In this document: positions 55,002-64,000 of the stretch, piece by piece | How the letters are laid out: every line of letters begins with the position of its first letter | Position numbering within the stretch: position 1 is the stretch's first letter | Assembly: GCF_963422355.1 (NCBI RefSeq) | Contig: NC_085100.1 | Location: 2,678,068-2,742,067 of the forward strand | DNA: 64,000 nt | Direction: 5' to 3' | Source of the DNA: Corticium candelabrum | Lineage: Eukaryota > Porifera > Homoscleromorpha > Homosclerophorida > Plakinidae | Notes under the pieces: model-generated | Databases searched by the model: none | Told to the model about the DNA's origin: nothing | Seen by the model: the letters and a program-made list of their open reading frames with translations, nothing else | Translations under genes and position numbers: made by a program

Positions 55002-56486
55002 CGTGAAGGCCGGTGGAGAGATCTGGTGCGTGTGATCAACGTGTGGACGTATGACCGACCGCGTGACCGACAGTATAACGTGTCAATTCATTGTTTGCGT
55101 GTGCGGTACCGGTCGGATCCGTCTCGTGATTCAATAGCCAACTAACACTCGATCGCACCCCAACAGCCGTTAATTAATTAGTCGATACATGTACCTTGCA
55201 TGCATCCTCTCTATTCATATTTTGTATTACATACAGGCTGAATGGACCATCTACTTAGATAATCTAGACTGTTAAACAATTTTTCGAAACAAATATTGTG
55301 ACTTTCATGGGTAGATCTACTCTAGTTTAAAAATTCGCGTTAATAGACTCGGTCTAATTGTAACTTTGTGGTAGACTGTTATGTCGGTACAGTACGAGTG
55401 TGTAGACACGTGCTCTATTTGATGCCAGAGTTCAGTCTAGAGGTCAGAATGTATGTAACTATGTCAATTAATTAAAATGAACCTCACGTCTAGAGACTAA
55501 GACAGTGGTACCATACCATTTGGCAGCGTTTTCCTCTATCGCATCTGTTAGAACAGGCGTCTTGAGTGCGTATATACTTACTAGTTATCGTATGGGCACG
55601 TCGAGGTTATATATCGTTGTGTTACCCGAAGGGAGTGGCAGCTAATACCCCTCGGAAGCCGAGGTATTAGAGCTGCCACTCTCCCGAGGCGTAATAACAA
55701 TGATATCCGATATGCTAAGTCATTGGTATCATGCAAGGCCATTGATTGTTGGAATTACGGTTCATTTTGAGCTGTGAGTACGTAAATCTTACTTCTTACT
55801 TGTTCTGTCAGTAACCGTTCTGTGAATAGACGGAGTCTACGTGCATTACCGTTTACTAGAGGCATCTGCGTGTTACTGAAACCAGCCGTGTTGTGCTGTT
55901 GATCCTAGCAACGGTGGGGTGCATGTTTCCCTTGACGGTATCAGCGCATACCAGTACAACGATTTGTACCTACCACTCGCCCCAGACGCAGTGTGCAGCC
56001 CCGGATGCCGCCATTCTGCATCTGGGGCGCCAACTAATTAAGGTTGTTAAAAACCACGTGACATCTACTGAACTGTCTAAATAACTAACAAACACACAAA
56101 CTAAAGCTCTCTGTAACCCACGCACTGCCGCCATTGTAGTGCGTAGCTGTTGGAACTGTATAAAATGTGAGCACGCGCATGTACAAGCAACCATCAGAAT
56201 GGGTACACATCTACACTGTACTACATGTACAGTGTACACTGTGCACGTAGGTGCGGTCAAAGCAAATAATTATATACTATTTCTCAACGCTTTTTGATGA
56301 TGCAAAGATAGCCAATTCCTCCGTTTTGTTGACATGTACAACTCACACTGACGTTTATTAATTACTCTAGTAATTTTAATTACTGTATTTAATTGTGATG
56401 CTGACAACGCAACACAGAAGGAATCATGGCTCACGCTTGCGCATGCTCTCGGAGCAACAAACAAACAAACTGTTATGTTTTAGTTC
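55002..56486. other. Intergenic stretch with one long hairpin
   Basis: No coding signal. Contains the hairpin at 55624-55698 and some TTAATTAA-rich patches. The start should hold the saposin gene promoter and the end the NR2C2AP 3' UTR. Confidence 0.55.
55624..55698. repeat. Long imperfect hairpin
   Basis: The left arm GGGAGTGGCAGCTAATACC and right arm GGTATTAGAGCTGCCACTC pair across a CCTCGGAAGCCGAGG centre. The outer bases also pair partly (TTAC-CG and CG-GTAA). It could be a palindromic repeat or a small structured RNA. Confidence 0.75.
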
Positions 56487-58265
56487 TTAGCAAGTGAATC
56501 CTAGCAAGTCCACTTTGTATAAAGTGATGCGCCCATAGAAATCTGTGCTCTTTCTAAACAATACTCGAAACCTAGTAATTTTCTCTGCTATTGACAGCAC
56601 AAATATCTGCATAAAACGACTATTCACAATAACAATAAACCGCACGGTTGGTCAAAATTGAGACAAACCTGCTCAGCATTGTTGTCCTCTGGATAGAAGT
56701 CTCCAAAATCTATTGGCTCTCCACCAACCCGTTGTTTGCCTGTCATGTGACATAAACTGCCTACAAATCCACCGTGAAATTGCATATGAACTTCGTGGAT
56801 ATGTACAGGATGATCAAATTCAAACGAGATCCATTGAGGAATGCCCTAATATTAACACATTGTAATAAATAAAAGTTTATAATTATATGTGCGAGGAGGC
56901 CATGCTGAATCCAGTCAATGGATGGTGAGACAGATTGACTAAGACAGCATGTACACGAGTAAATAGAGAAACATGCGTCCACAGAAAACTCTACCAGTTC
57001 TCATGCAATTCCCATGTTGGTTGTCCATCACAGAACTGCGTTGTGCAATCACCTTCATGTACTAGAATTTTTCACAAAGCAATTTCCCCCTACTTTTACC
57101 CATGAAAGTGCAAAGTTGCCATCATCAGTACTGTTGTTATGATGAACTAAGAGAAAAAGATTACTTTCGATTTTTGTATGTAGTGACTTGTGCGATGTAT
57201 TATTCAAGTTGACTAGCAACAATTTTGATTAGCAATCCCACAAGAAGTTTAATTTTAACAGCAAACAGTTTTACTGTGCCGCCACTGAGACAAGCTCTGT
57301 AAGCCACTACATTCTTGCTCACTTTCAGCACAGTTGAAATGTTGACCAACATGTAATATTGGAAAACAAGAAACACCCACTGGCCATTCGAGAGAGCAAG
57401 AGGAAGTTCCCAAAGACAGTCACACAGTCAGACCCTTCCCCACCCTCATACCTTCCTCACACTTCCCCGTCCTTAGAAGCGTCTGGCTACACAAGACTAC
57501 AACATAGCCTCAAGCTCATGGGCGTGTGATCCAAACGCAAGCCCGAGTGTAGACAATGCACGATGCATATACATAAATGCAAGCCAGTGCATAGACGATG
57601 CATGGTGCATAGACGATGCATGGTGCATAGACAAGCAACACATGCCATTGGACATATCACACTCTTGCAATACAAATGGAAGAGCAAATTGCAAGCAATA
57701 AATTTTGGCTTGCAAACCACGATACGAATCGGAATAAATTATTCCCTCACTACCCATGTTTATGTAGAAAGCACTACGATTTGAATGGGCTGAATAAAAG
57801 CAATGGACCATAGCCCATCAAACGGGTGTTTCATTTCTAGAACTCATCTCAGGCATCTGATGGGGTCACAGCCTATTGCTCATATTCAAACCATTCAAAT
57901 CATGCACATAGTGGTATGCAGATCTGATAAACATATGCAGATCTGATAGACATCCAACATGTTAAGACAGTATGTCTACTCCTGTGGCACCAACAGTCGA
58001 ACAGATGCACAACAAACAAACAAACAAACACGCGGAAAGACAGACACAAACAAACAAGCAAGCAAGTATTTATGATCTGCCTGGGCAGAGTTCCAAGCTG
58101 TTTCTTCCTCTCCATCAAACATGAAGTACTTGCCAGATTTCATCGGGTTATGTTTCCAAACAGAACTAACTCTGCGACAGATACAGCAACAACTAGATCG
58201 AATCAAACACAGATTAATGAAACAATCGCTCACTTTACTGTTGCACTGGCAACTAAAGATTTCAT
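56487..58265 (-). CDS. NR2C2AP: NR2C2AP (nuclear receptor 2C2-associated protein)
   Basis: Four exons on the minus strand: 58234-58265, 58081-58171, 56669-56845 and 56487-56606; 139 residues, the length of human NR2C2AP as I recall it. It is a small galactose-binding-like (F5/8 type C-like) beta-sandwich first described as a repressor partner of the orphan receptor TR4. Matching blocks are VSSVWKHNP, FDGEEETAWNS, GIPQWISFEF, MQFHGGF, DFYPEDNN, ITRFRVLF and STDFYGRITLY. Intron 2 needs a GC donor (CAG|GCAGAT). The ATG used here lies inside the first copy of a 21-bp minisatellite. The frame stays open upstream through all copies to a Met at 58412, so an extended N-terminus of TQSGSAM-type heptads is possible. 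Confidence 0.88.
57587..57632. repeat. 18-bp tandem repeat in NR2C2AP intron 2
   Basis: GTGCATAGACGATGCATG occurs twice in tandem, followed by a partial third copy. Confidence 0.8.
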
Positions 58266-58387
58266 AGCAGAGCCGCTCTGTGTCGCAGCAGAGCCGCTCT
58301 GTGTCACAGCAGAGCCGCTCTGTGTCATAGCAGAGCCGTCCTGTGTCATAGCAGAGCCGCTCTGTGTCCTAGGAGAGCCGCTAGCAG
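58262..58387. repeat. 21-bp minisatellite between NR2C2AP and HIS7
   Basis: Six units with consensus TCATAGCAGAGCCGCTCTGTG at 58262, 58283, 58304, 58325, 58346 and 58367; the last is diverged. The unit is seven codons long and open on both strands. Units 1, 4 and 5 each supply an in-frame ATG on the minus strand. Confidence 0.95.
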
Positions 58388-58475
58388 AGCTCATAGTGCC
58401 TCGCAGTCCCAAAAATTTACACTGCGCATGCGCGCTTAGCGTCCATGTTGCGACATTTGTTTTATTATATCGACA

Positions 58476-61400
58476 ATGTTGGTTAGTGTGCTTGACTACG
58501 GAGCTGGTAACATTCTCAGCCTTGTCAATGCACTGAAGTCACTTAATCACGATGTTTTATTCATCGAGACTCCTCAGCAGATCCTAGCTGCTCACAAATT
58601 GGTCTTTCCAGGCGTGGGAGCATTTGCCAGCGCCATGCACGGTCTAAAACAATCTCCAGGAATTGTGGAGGCACTTAAAATTTACCTAGAATCGAACAGG
58701 CCGTTTCTGGGCATCTGCGTTGGCTTACAGACTTTATTTTCGGGCAGTGAGGAGTCGCCGGGCATAGAAGGTCTCGGTTTGATTCAATCAACTGTAAAAC
58801 TGTTGAGAGGTGAGGGACTGGCTGTTCCACACGTGGGTTGGAATGGTGTAAACGTGCGGAGAGACAATACAATTCTTCTCGAAACAAATGCCGATGAGAT
58901 GTATTACTTTGTTCATTCATATGCGGCTGTGGTGGACGAGGCCACTTCTGATTGGCTGCTGGCCACTTCGGACTACGGATGTGAGTTTGTGAGTGTCGTT
59001 CAACGAGGCAACGTTGTGGCGACTCAGTTCCATCCTGAAAAGAGTGGAGCTATTGGTTTAGCACTACTACAGCGATTCGTTGATTGTGACCCGGTTGTTG
59101 ATGTACCTCGTGATCTTATGCCCATACGTCCTGTCACGAAGCCCACCCGGTTGGCTAAACGAGTGGTTGCCTGTTTAGATGTGCGAGCTAACGACAATGG
59201 TGATTTGGTCGTTACAAAGGGTGATCAATATGATGTGAGAGAGAGAGTTGCGACGAACGATCGAGGTCGAGTTCGAAATCTTGGAAAACCGGTGGACTTA
59301 GCGGCAAGATATTACGAAGAAGGAGCCGACGAGATCGTCTTTCTAAACATTACGAGTTTTCGAAATTGTCCGTTACAGGATTTACCAATGCTTGAAGTAC
59401 TGAGGAAAGCTTCTGAGAAGATATTCGTGCCTCTTACCGTTGGTGGAGGTATCAGAGACATGCATGCACCGAAGACAAATGACAGCAAGTCTGATGTTGG
59501 ATTTTATAGTGCACTGGATGTTGCTGCTGCTTACTTTCGTTCTGGAGCAGATAAGATATCTATTGGCAGCGATGCGGTATACGCGGCTGAGGAATATGTT
59601 GTGAGTGGAGGAAAGAAGACGGGAAAGACATCGATTGAGATGATAGCAGCAACGTATGGAAAACAAGTGAAATTATATTGTGTGGTTATTGATTAACATA
59701 CAGCCAGTTATTTATATTGTTTAGGCTGTTGTTATATCTGTTGATCCAAAGAGAGTGTATGTTGCCTCTCCGACTGAAGTTGTGAGACATCGTGTTATTA
59801 GAACTGTTAACAGAGGTCCTAATGCTGAAGAGTATTGTTGGTATCAGTGCACGGTGAGTGGAGGAAGGGAAAGCCGTGATATCGATGTTCACGAAATGGT
59901 AAAGGCTTGTGAAGATCTTGGAGCTGGAGAGATCATGCTTAACTGCATAGACAAGGATGGGTAGGAACTAGACAGCAACAGTTGAATTGGACAGACAATC
60001 AGACAGAAAGACAGACAGATAATTTATTCTCATACAGATTCTACTTGTCCATATGCTAGGATTTTTAATACAAACTAGTCCTTGCAAACAACAAAGTCAT
60101 TAACAGACAACAGACTGACAGAATATAGATAGACAGACAGACAGATGGACAGACAGACAGACAGACAGATAGACAGACGGAGACAGACAGACGATAGATA
60201 GGTGGAAGAGCTCAGAGTCTATTACGTGATCTATCAACCCTTTCAGTCAACGAAGATGGACAGAACAACAGCACTGACTTCATTGTATACTGGCGGCGCT
60301 GTATTTCCATTGCGTTGCAACGGTGTAATGCAAGAGTAATTACTAGAAAACTTTCGAGACTTGCTCAGTGTAACTCATGTAATTTTAAGTCGTACTTGTT
60401 TCAGTTGTTTAGGTGTTAGCAGTTAGTTTTAGCGTAGGGCCTGTGGGCTTGCTTGTTTGTTTTACAGTGTAGTGTGAGTGTACTAGTTTCAATGTATGAA
60501 ATATATGTATTGGACAGACAGACAGACAGATGGACAAACAGACAGATGGACAGACAGACAGATGGACAGACAGACAATAGATAGACAGATGGACAGACAG
60601 GCAATAGACAGGCAGACAGACAGACAGACATACAGACAGACAGATTGTTATATTTGAACTCTTAGTCTACCAATAACAATCGCTAACTTTACGTATGCAT
60701 AGCAATAACAGTCAATGAACAAAATGTTGAACGTCTTTATCATACAGAAAGTCATCAAAATTGCACTTAGACAACTTTGACAACTTTTTAAAAATCACAC
60801 GAGAGTTACAAGACTGTACAACTACAGACAGTTGCTTTCTCCATCTATCTCTAAAGTTTATTTCGCTGCTTTTTCCATTTGCATCTTTTGAAAGTTTGGA
60901 GATCTTATCCAGACAGATAGACAGACACACAGACAGACAGATGGACAGACAGACAGAAAACAGACAGACAGACAATAGATAGACAGATGGACAGGCAGGC
61001 AATAGATAGACAGATGGACAGGCAGACAGATGGACAGGCAGACAGACAGACAGATGGACAGACAGACAGATGGACAGACAGACAATAGATAGACAGATGG
61101 ACAGACAGACAGATTGTTATATTTGGACTCTTACTGTACCAATAACAATCACTAACTTTACGTATGCATAACAATAACAGTCAATGAACAAAATGTTGAA
61201 CGTCTTTATCATATAGAAAGTCATCAAAATTGCACTTAGACAACTTTGACAACTTTTTAAAAATCACACGAGAGTTGCAAGACTGTACAACTACACACTT
61301 GCTTTCTCCGTCTATCTCTAAAGTCTGTTTTGCTGCTTTTTCCATTTACGTCTTTTGAATTTGGAGATCTTATCCAGACAGATGGACAGACACAGACAGA

Positions 61401-61865
61401 CAGACAGAAAGACAGACAGACAGACAATAGATAGACAGATGGGCAGACAGGCAATAGAAAGACAGATGGACAGACACACAGACAGACAGATGGACAGACA
61501 TGCAGACAGATGGACAGAGACAGATGGACAGACAGAAAGACAGACAGACAACAGACAGATGGATGGACAGACAGATAATCTGACTTGGAGACTAGTTCAT
61601 TAATAATAAGCACAGTAAACTTCATTGTTTCTACAGTACCAATTCTGGATATGACATTGAGTTTATTGCTGACGTGAAGGCAGCAGTGCATATTCCGGTC
61701 ATTGCATCAAGTGGGGCGGGTTGTGCTGCTCATTTCTCTGAAGTCTTCCAGAAAACAAACGCAGATGCAGCTCTAGCAGCAGGAATATTTCACCGCCATG
61801 AAGTACCAATAGAAACGGTAAAGAAACATCTCGCACAGCAAGCAATCACAGTGAGACAGCAATAA
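58476..61865 (+). CDS. HIS7: Bifunctional imidazole glycerol phosphate synthase (HisHF)
   Basis: Three exons: 58476-59666, 59725-59960 and 61637-61865; 551 residues, close to yeast HIS7 (552). The enzyme makes ammonia from glutamine and uses it to turn PRFAR into imidazole glycerol phosphate plus AICAR, step five of histidine synthesis. The N-terminal glutaminase (1-200) has [15 protein letters not shown] with Cys 81, and the pair in QFHPEKS (His 186, Glu 188). The cyclase barrel has RVVACLDVR (Asp 235), [35 protein letters not shown] (Asp 473) and VIASSGAG. All expected catalytic residues are present and both introns keep phase. The start directly before the LDYGAGN motif is standard. Intron 2 (1.7 kb) is filled by CAGA arrays and a tandem duplication. 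Most animals lack this pathway. Confidence 0.95.
60132..60196. repeat. CAGA-rich array, HIS7 intron 2
   Basis: Imperfect ACAGACAGATGG-type tetranucleotide array. Confidence 0.9.
60512..61575. repeat. CAGA arrays enclosing a tandem duplication
   Basis: Three CAGA/TGGA arrays (about 60512-60645, 60910-61115 and 61373-61575) alternate with two copies of a 265-bp unique segment (60642-60905 and 61111-61372). The copies share long identical runs, for example around CAATGAACAAAATGTTGAAC and TTAGACAACTTTGACAAC. Confidence 0.9.
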
Positions 61866-61934
61866 CGATGCATTTCTTGTTATTCTGTTATACGCATTAC
61901 AGAAATTTTAATCACGTGATTTAATGAAAACATA

Positions 61935-63534
61935 TTATGATGACCAAATACTGTTCCAGAAACGTCTGAGTATTGTTGATGGCTTGTTACTGAGGTCGTC
62001 TGTCAGTGTGTGCGCTGGATTCTCTTCGTGAGTGTATCGTCTTTCTATTGGAGAGAGAAAATCTAGAAGAAATGATTGAGCCGTATTATCACATGGTACA
62101 TCGTTTTAGGAGAAATTTGTCAACAAACGATTTTAGTCTTTTGCTGACAGGCTAGGTGCTAGCGTGCCACTACAGGGGTGAACCAAGCAGAGATGTGTCA
62201 CTGTGTGTTTGTTTGTTTATTCGTTCAGTGACTATCTTGTCAGTTTAGAATGCAATGATTTGTCATGCTTGAACAGATCTGCTGCTACAACAACAGTGAC
62301 TTGTCTGCTCGTCTGTGTCTTTGTCTGTCTGTGTGTCAATACATATATTTCTTATACAAGACATTATTACAGTCTACACCAAAAGTCAGCAAGTTCTAAG
62401 AGAACTAGGACCCAAGAGGTCCTAAGTACGACTAAGAGTCAAACAGCTGACAATAAGCTAACAGAGTTACTAATGGCACCAACTGAGTCACCATTATACT
62501 GAACTCTGCTCATCTGTCTGTCTGTCTGTCTGTCCGTCCATCTGTCTGTCTGTCCATCTGTCTGTTTGTTTGTCTGTCTGTCCATCTGTTTATCTGTCTG
62601 TTTGCCCATCTGTCTGTTTGTCTGTCCATCTTTCTGTTTGTCTGTCTGTCCATCTGTCTGTCTGTTTGTCTGTCCATATGTCTGTCTGTCAATACATATA
62701 TTACATATATTTTCAAACATTGAACTATTGTACAACATCTAAGCAAAGCAACTAAATACTGCCCAAGCCAATACTGTCTGTCTGTCTGTCCATCTGTCCA
62801 TCTGTCTGGCATGTGTCTGTCTGTTTGTCTGTCGATCTGTCTGTCAATAATGCAGCATCTGTATGGACAGTAACTACATGTGCCAAACATGTTAACATGC
62901 ATGCATACAAGAATATGCATACAAACAGCATCAAGTTATTTCAATACCTTCAGGTCTGTTGCGGTTAATCATCTCTGTTGTCTCTTCTTCCCCGTTGGAA
63001 TGACGATATGTGGTGACTGTACGAGTCTCATTCTCATCAGATTGTATGACTGTTTCCTACAAAACACTGACATCACACACTGCAATACGATGCAAATAAC
63101 AATGTGCACTACAGACTTCTTCATTGCCATGAACATCACGTCTTCTTGTAGTCTGTCTCCTCTCATATGACTTCACAACATGAAAGATTGAGACGGTGAG
63201 TAAGAGGTAACAGCAAAAAAATTACTCACTCCATCAGTGGACATGCTAAATGTTGTACTACTGTGTGAGTAGGTCATATCGTGTGATAGAGACCCATCTG
63301 CTTGGTTCATCACAGGTGAATCTTTCTCTTGCTCCTGTCTTAGTAAGTAGTCGAGCTGTGATGGATCAGCAGCAATAGATGCGTCTAAGTCTACAAGAAA
63401 ATTGACATCTGGCAATACCTCGTACACACAAGAGTGCACGCAGAGATACAGACGTCCAGTCTGTCTAACATCTTAGCATAACATTCTAATCTCTTTACTT
63501 CAAAAAACATTATTTATTACTAAATTAAATACTC

Positions 63535-63606
<72 letters not shown>

Positions 63607-63861
63607 CACTTTGTCGTGCTTACACCTTTCTATTACTGCTTACCTGCATGCCATCTCTCTGTCTGTCTACCTGTCTGTCCAACTATAGAACTCACACCAC
63701 ACCCATGTAACAAGTTGAACAACATACAAAACGTCCACATTTTGCCTCCTGTCAGTCTGCCTGTCTACCTGTCTGTCTATCTCTCAAAAAATAACAAACA
63801 CCCTACCTGTGTCTCCTTTGGGTTGAGTTGTGATGTCAGGGAAAAAACGTTTCTTCTTCAG
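61935..63861 (-). CDS. 3' part of an unrecognised gene, possibly HAX1-like
   Basis: Four phase-consistent exons on the minus strand: 63807-63861, 63230-63390, 62948-63056 and 61935-62044, ending at a stop; 145 residues visible. The first exon begins in phase 0 after an acceptor, so the 5' part lies beyond the right edge. The product is hydrophilic and acidic with KKKRFFPDITT, LDYLLRQEQEK, SHSSTTFSMSTDGE, RTVTTYRHSNGEEETTEM and a C-terminal amphipathic LRRFWNSIWSS. The run of -SSTTFSM-, a Glu-rich ETRTVTTYRHSNGEEETTE and an aromatic/basic end faintly resembles the C-terminal half of HAX1, an anti-apoptotic mitochondrial adaptor. That similarity is weak. Its stop codon lies 69 bp from the HIS7 stop on the other strand. 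Introns hold the inverted retroposon-like copy and TGTC arrays. Confidence 0.6.
62338..62512 (-). mobile_element. Retroposon-like copy, minus orientation
   Basis: The reverse complement matches 49868-50041 almost throughout, including GTGACTCAGTTGGTGCCAT, CTCTGTTAGCTTATTG and the terminal AAGAAATATATGTATTGACA. A TGTC/TGTT array sits at its far end. Confidence 0.75.
62512..62698. repeat. TGTC-rich array
   Basis: Imperfect TCTGTCTGTCCA-type array ending CTGTCAATACATATATTACA, the reverse complement of the family's tail sequence. This implies another minus-orientation copy starting near 62690. Confidence 0.85.
62774..62852. repeat. TGTC-rich array
   Basis: A shorter array of the same kind, beginning at the far side of a second tail-like segment. 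Confidence 0.85.
63537..63605. repeat. (GT)n tract
   Basis: An uninterrupted GT run in an intron of the partial minus-strand gene. Confidence 0.96.
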
Positions 63862-64000
63862 CTAAGATAAAAGGTAGAAGGATTGGCACACAGTATATAC
63901 AGACTGACCACGTGACAAAACGCACATAAATAAAAAGTGACAAACAGTACAATCATGGTACAATAGACAGACTTTCAAACATTCAGTTTAATTTAATTAA

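Noticed and set aside
58476-61865. Bacterial contamination as the source of HIS7
   Set aside because: Two phase-consistent GT-AG introns, a eukaryote-type HisHF fusion and animal genes on the same sequence argue against it.
60512-62852. CRISPR-like array in the CAGA/TGTC repeats
   Set aside because: The units are irregular tetranucleotide arrays without unique spacers, in a eukaryotic intron.

Overview
This window is animal nuclear DNA. Nearly every gene is split by short GT-AG introns, and the products are animal or holozoan families: Patched, SLC49A3, a TGF-beta-type ligand, DTWD2, a Rabconnectin-3 (DMXL) homologue and NR2C2AP. Compact genes, start codons less than 250 bp apart, plant-like and amoeba-like secreted proteins, and an intron-bearing histidine biosynthesis gene suggest an early-branching metazoan. 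A sponge is my best guess; a cnidarian is not excluded.

Layout. 1-10326 has no host gene I can support. It holds a decayed Ty3/gypsy LTR element (2167-7167), a pair of diverged inverted repeats on either side of it, and a head-to-head telomere-repeat island. 10327-16335 (+) is a ten-exon Patched gene. 17372-23144 (+) is a nine-exon SLC49A3-type transporter with three MITE-like elements in its introns. 26569-27609 (-) is an unrecognised intronless protein. 29526-30241 (+) is a four-exon CYYR1/Shisa-like membrane protein. 31747-32295 (-) is a divergent TGF-beta-like ligand and 32840-33592 (+) an intronless TMEM86 lysoplasmalogenase. DTWD2 (34921-37600, -) and DMXL (37673-50772, +, 24 exons) share a 72-bp gap between start codons. 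51244-51859 (-) is a LINE tail. 52116-53658 (-) is a plant-type pectin acetylesterase/Notum-superfamily protein, and 54261-55001 (-) a saposin-domain secreted protein. NR2C2AP (56487-58265, -) and HIS7 (58476-61865, +) are divergent across a 21-bp minisatellite. HIS7 runs tail to tail, 69 bp apart, with a partial gene (61935-63861, -) that leaves the right edge.

The genes do not form one pathway. Themes are developmental signalling (Patched, the TGF-beta-like ligand, possibly the Shisa-like protein), membrane and vesicle biology (DMXL/V-ATPase, SLC49A3, TMEM86), tRNA modification (DTWD2) and amino-acid synthesis (HIS7). Dinucleotide CA/GT tracts are unusually dense; one of 877 bp lies inside DTWD2 intron 2. 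CAGA-rich arrays attached to a dispersed retroposon-like sequence occupy introns in the last 15 kb.

Exon models were built by eye from reading frame, splice consensus, phase and remembered family motifs. Every multi-exon model listed keeps phase from start to stop. No search, alignment or RNA evidence was available.
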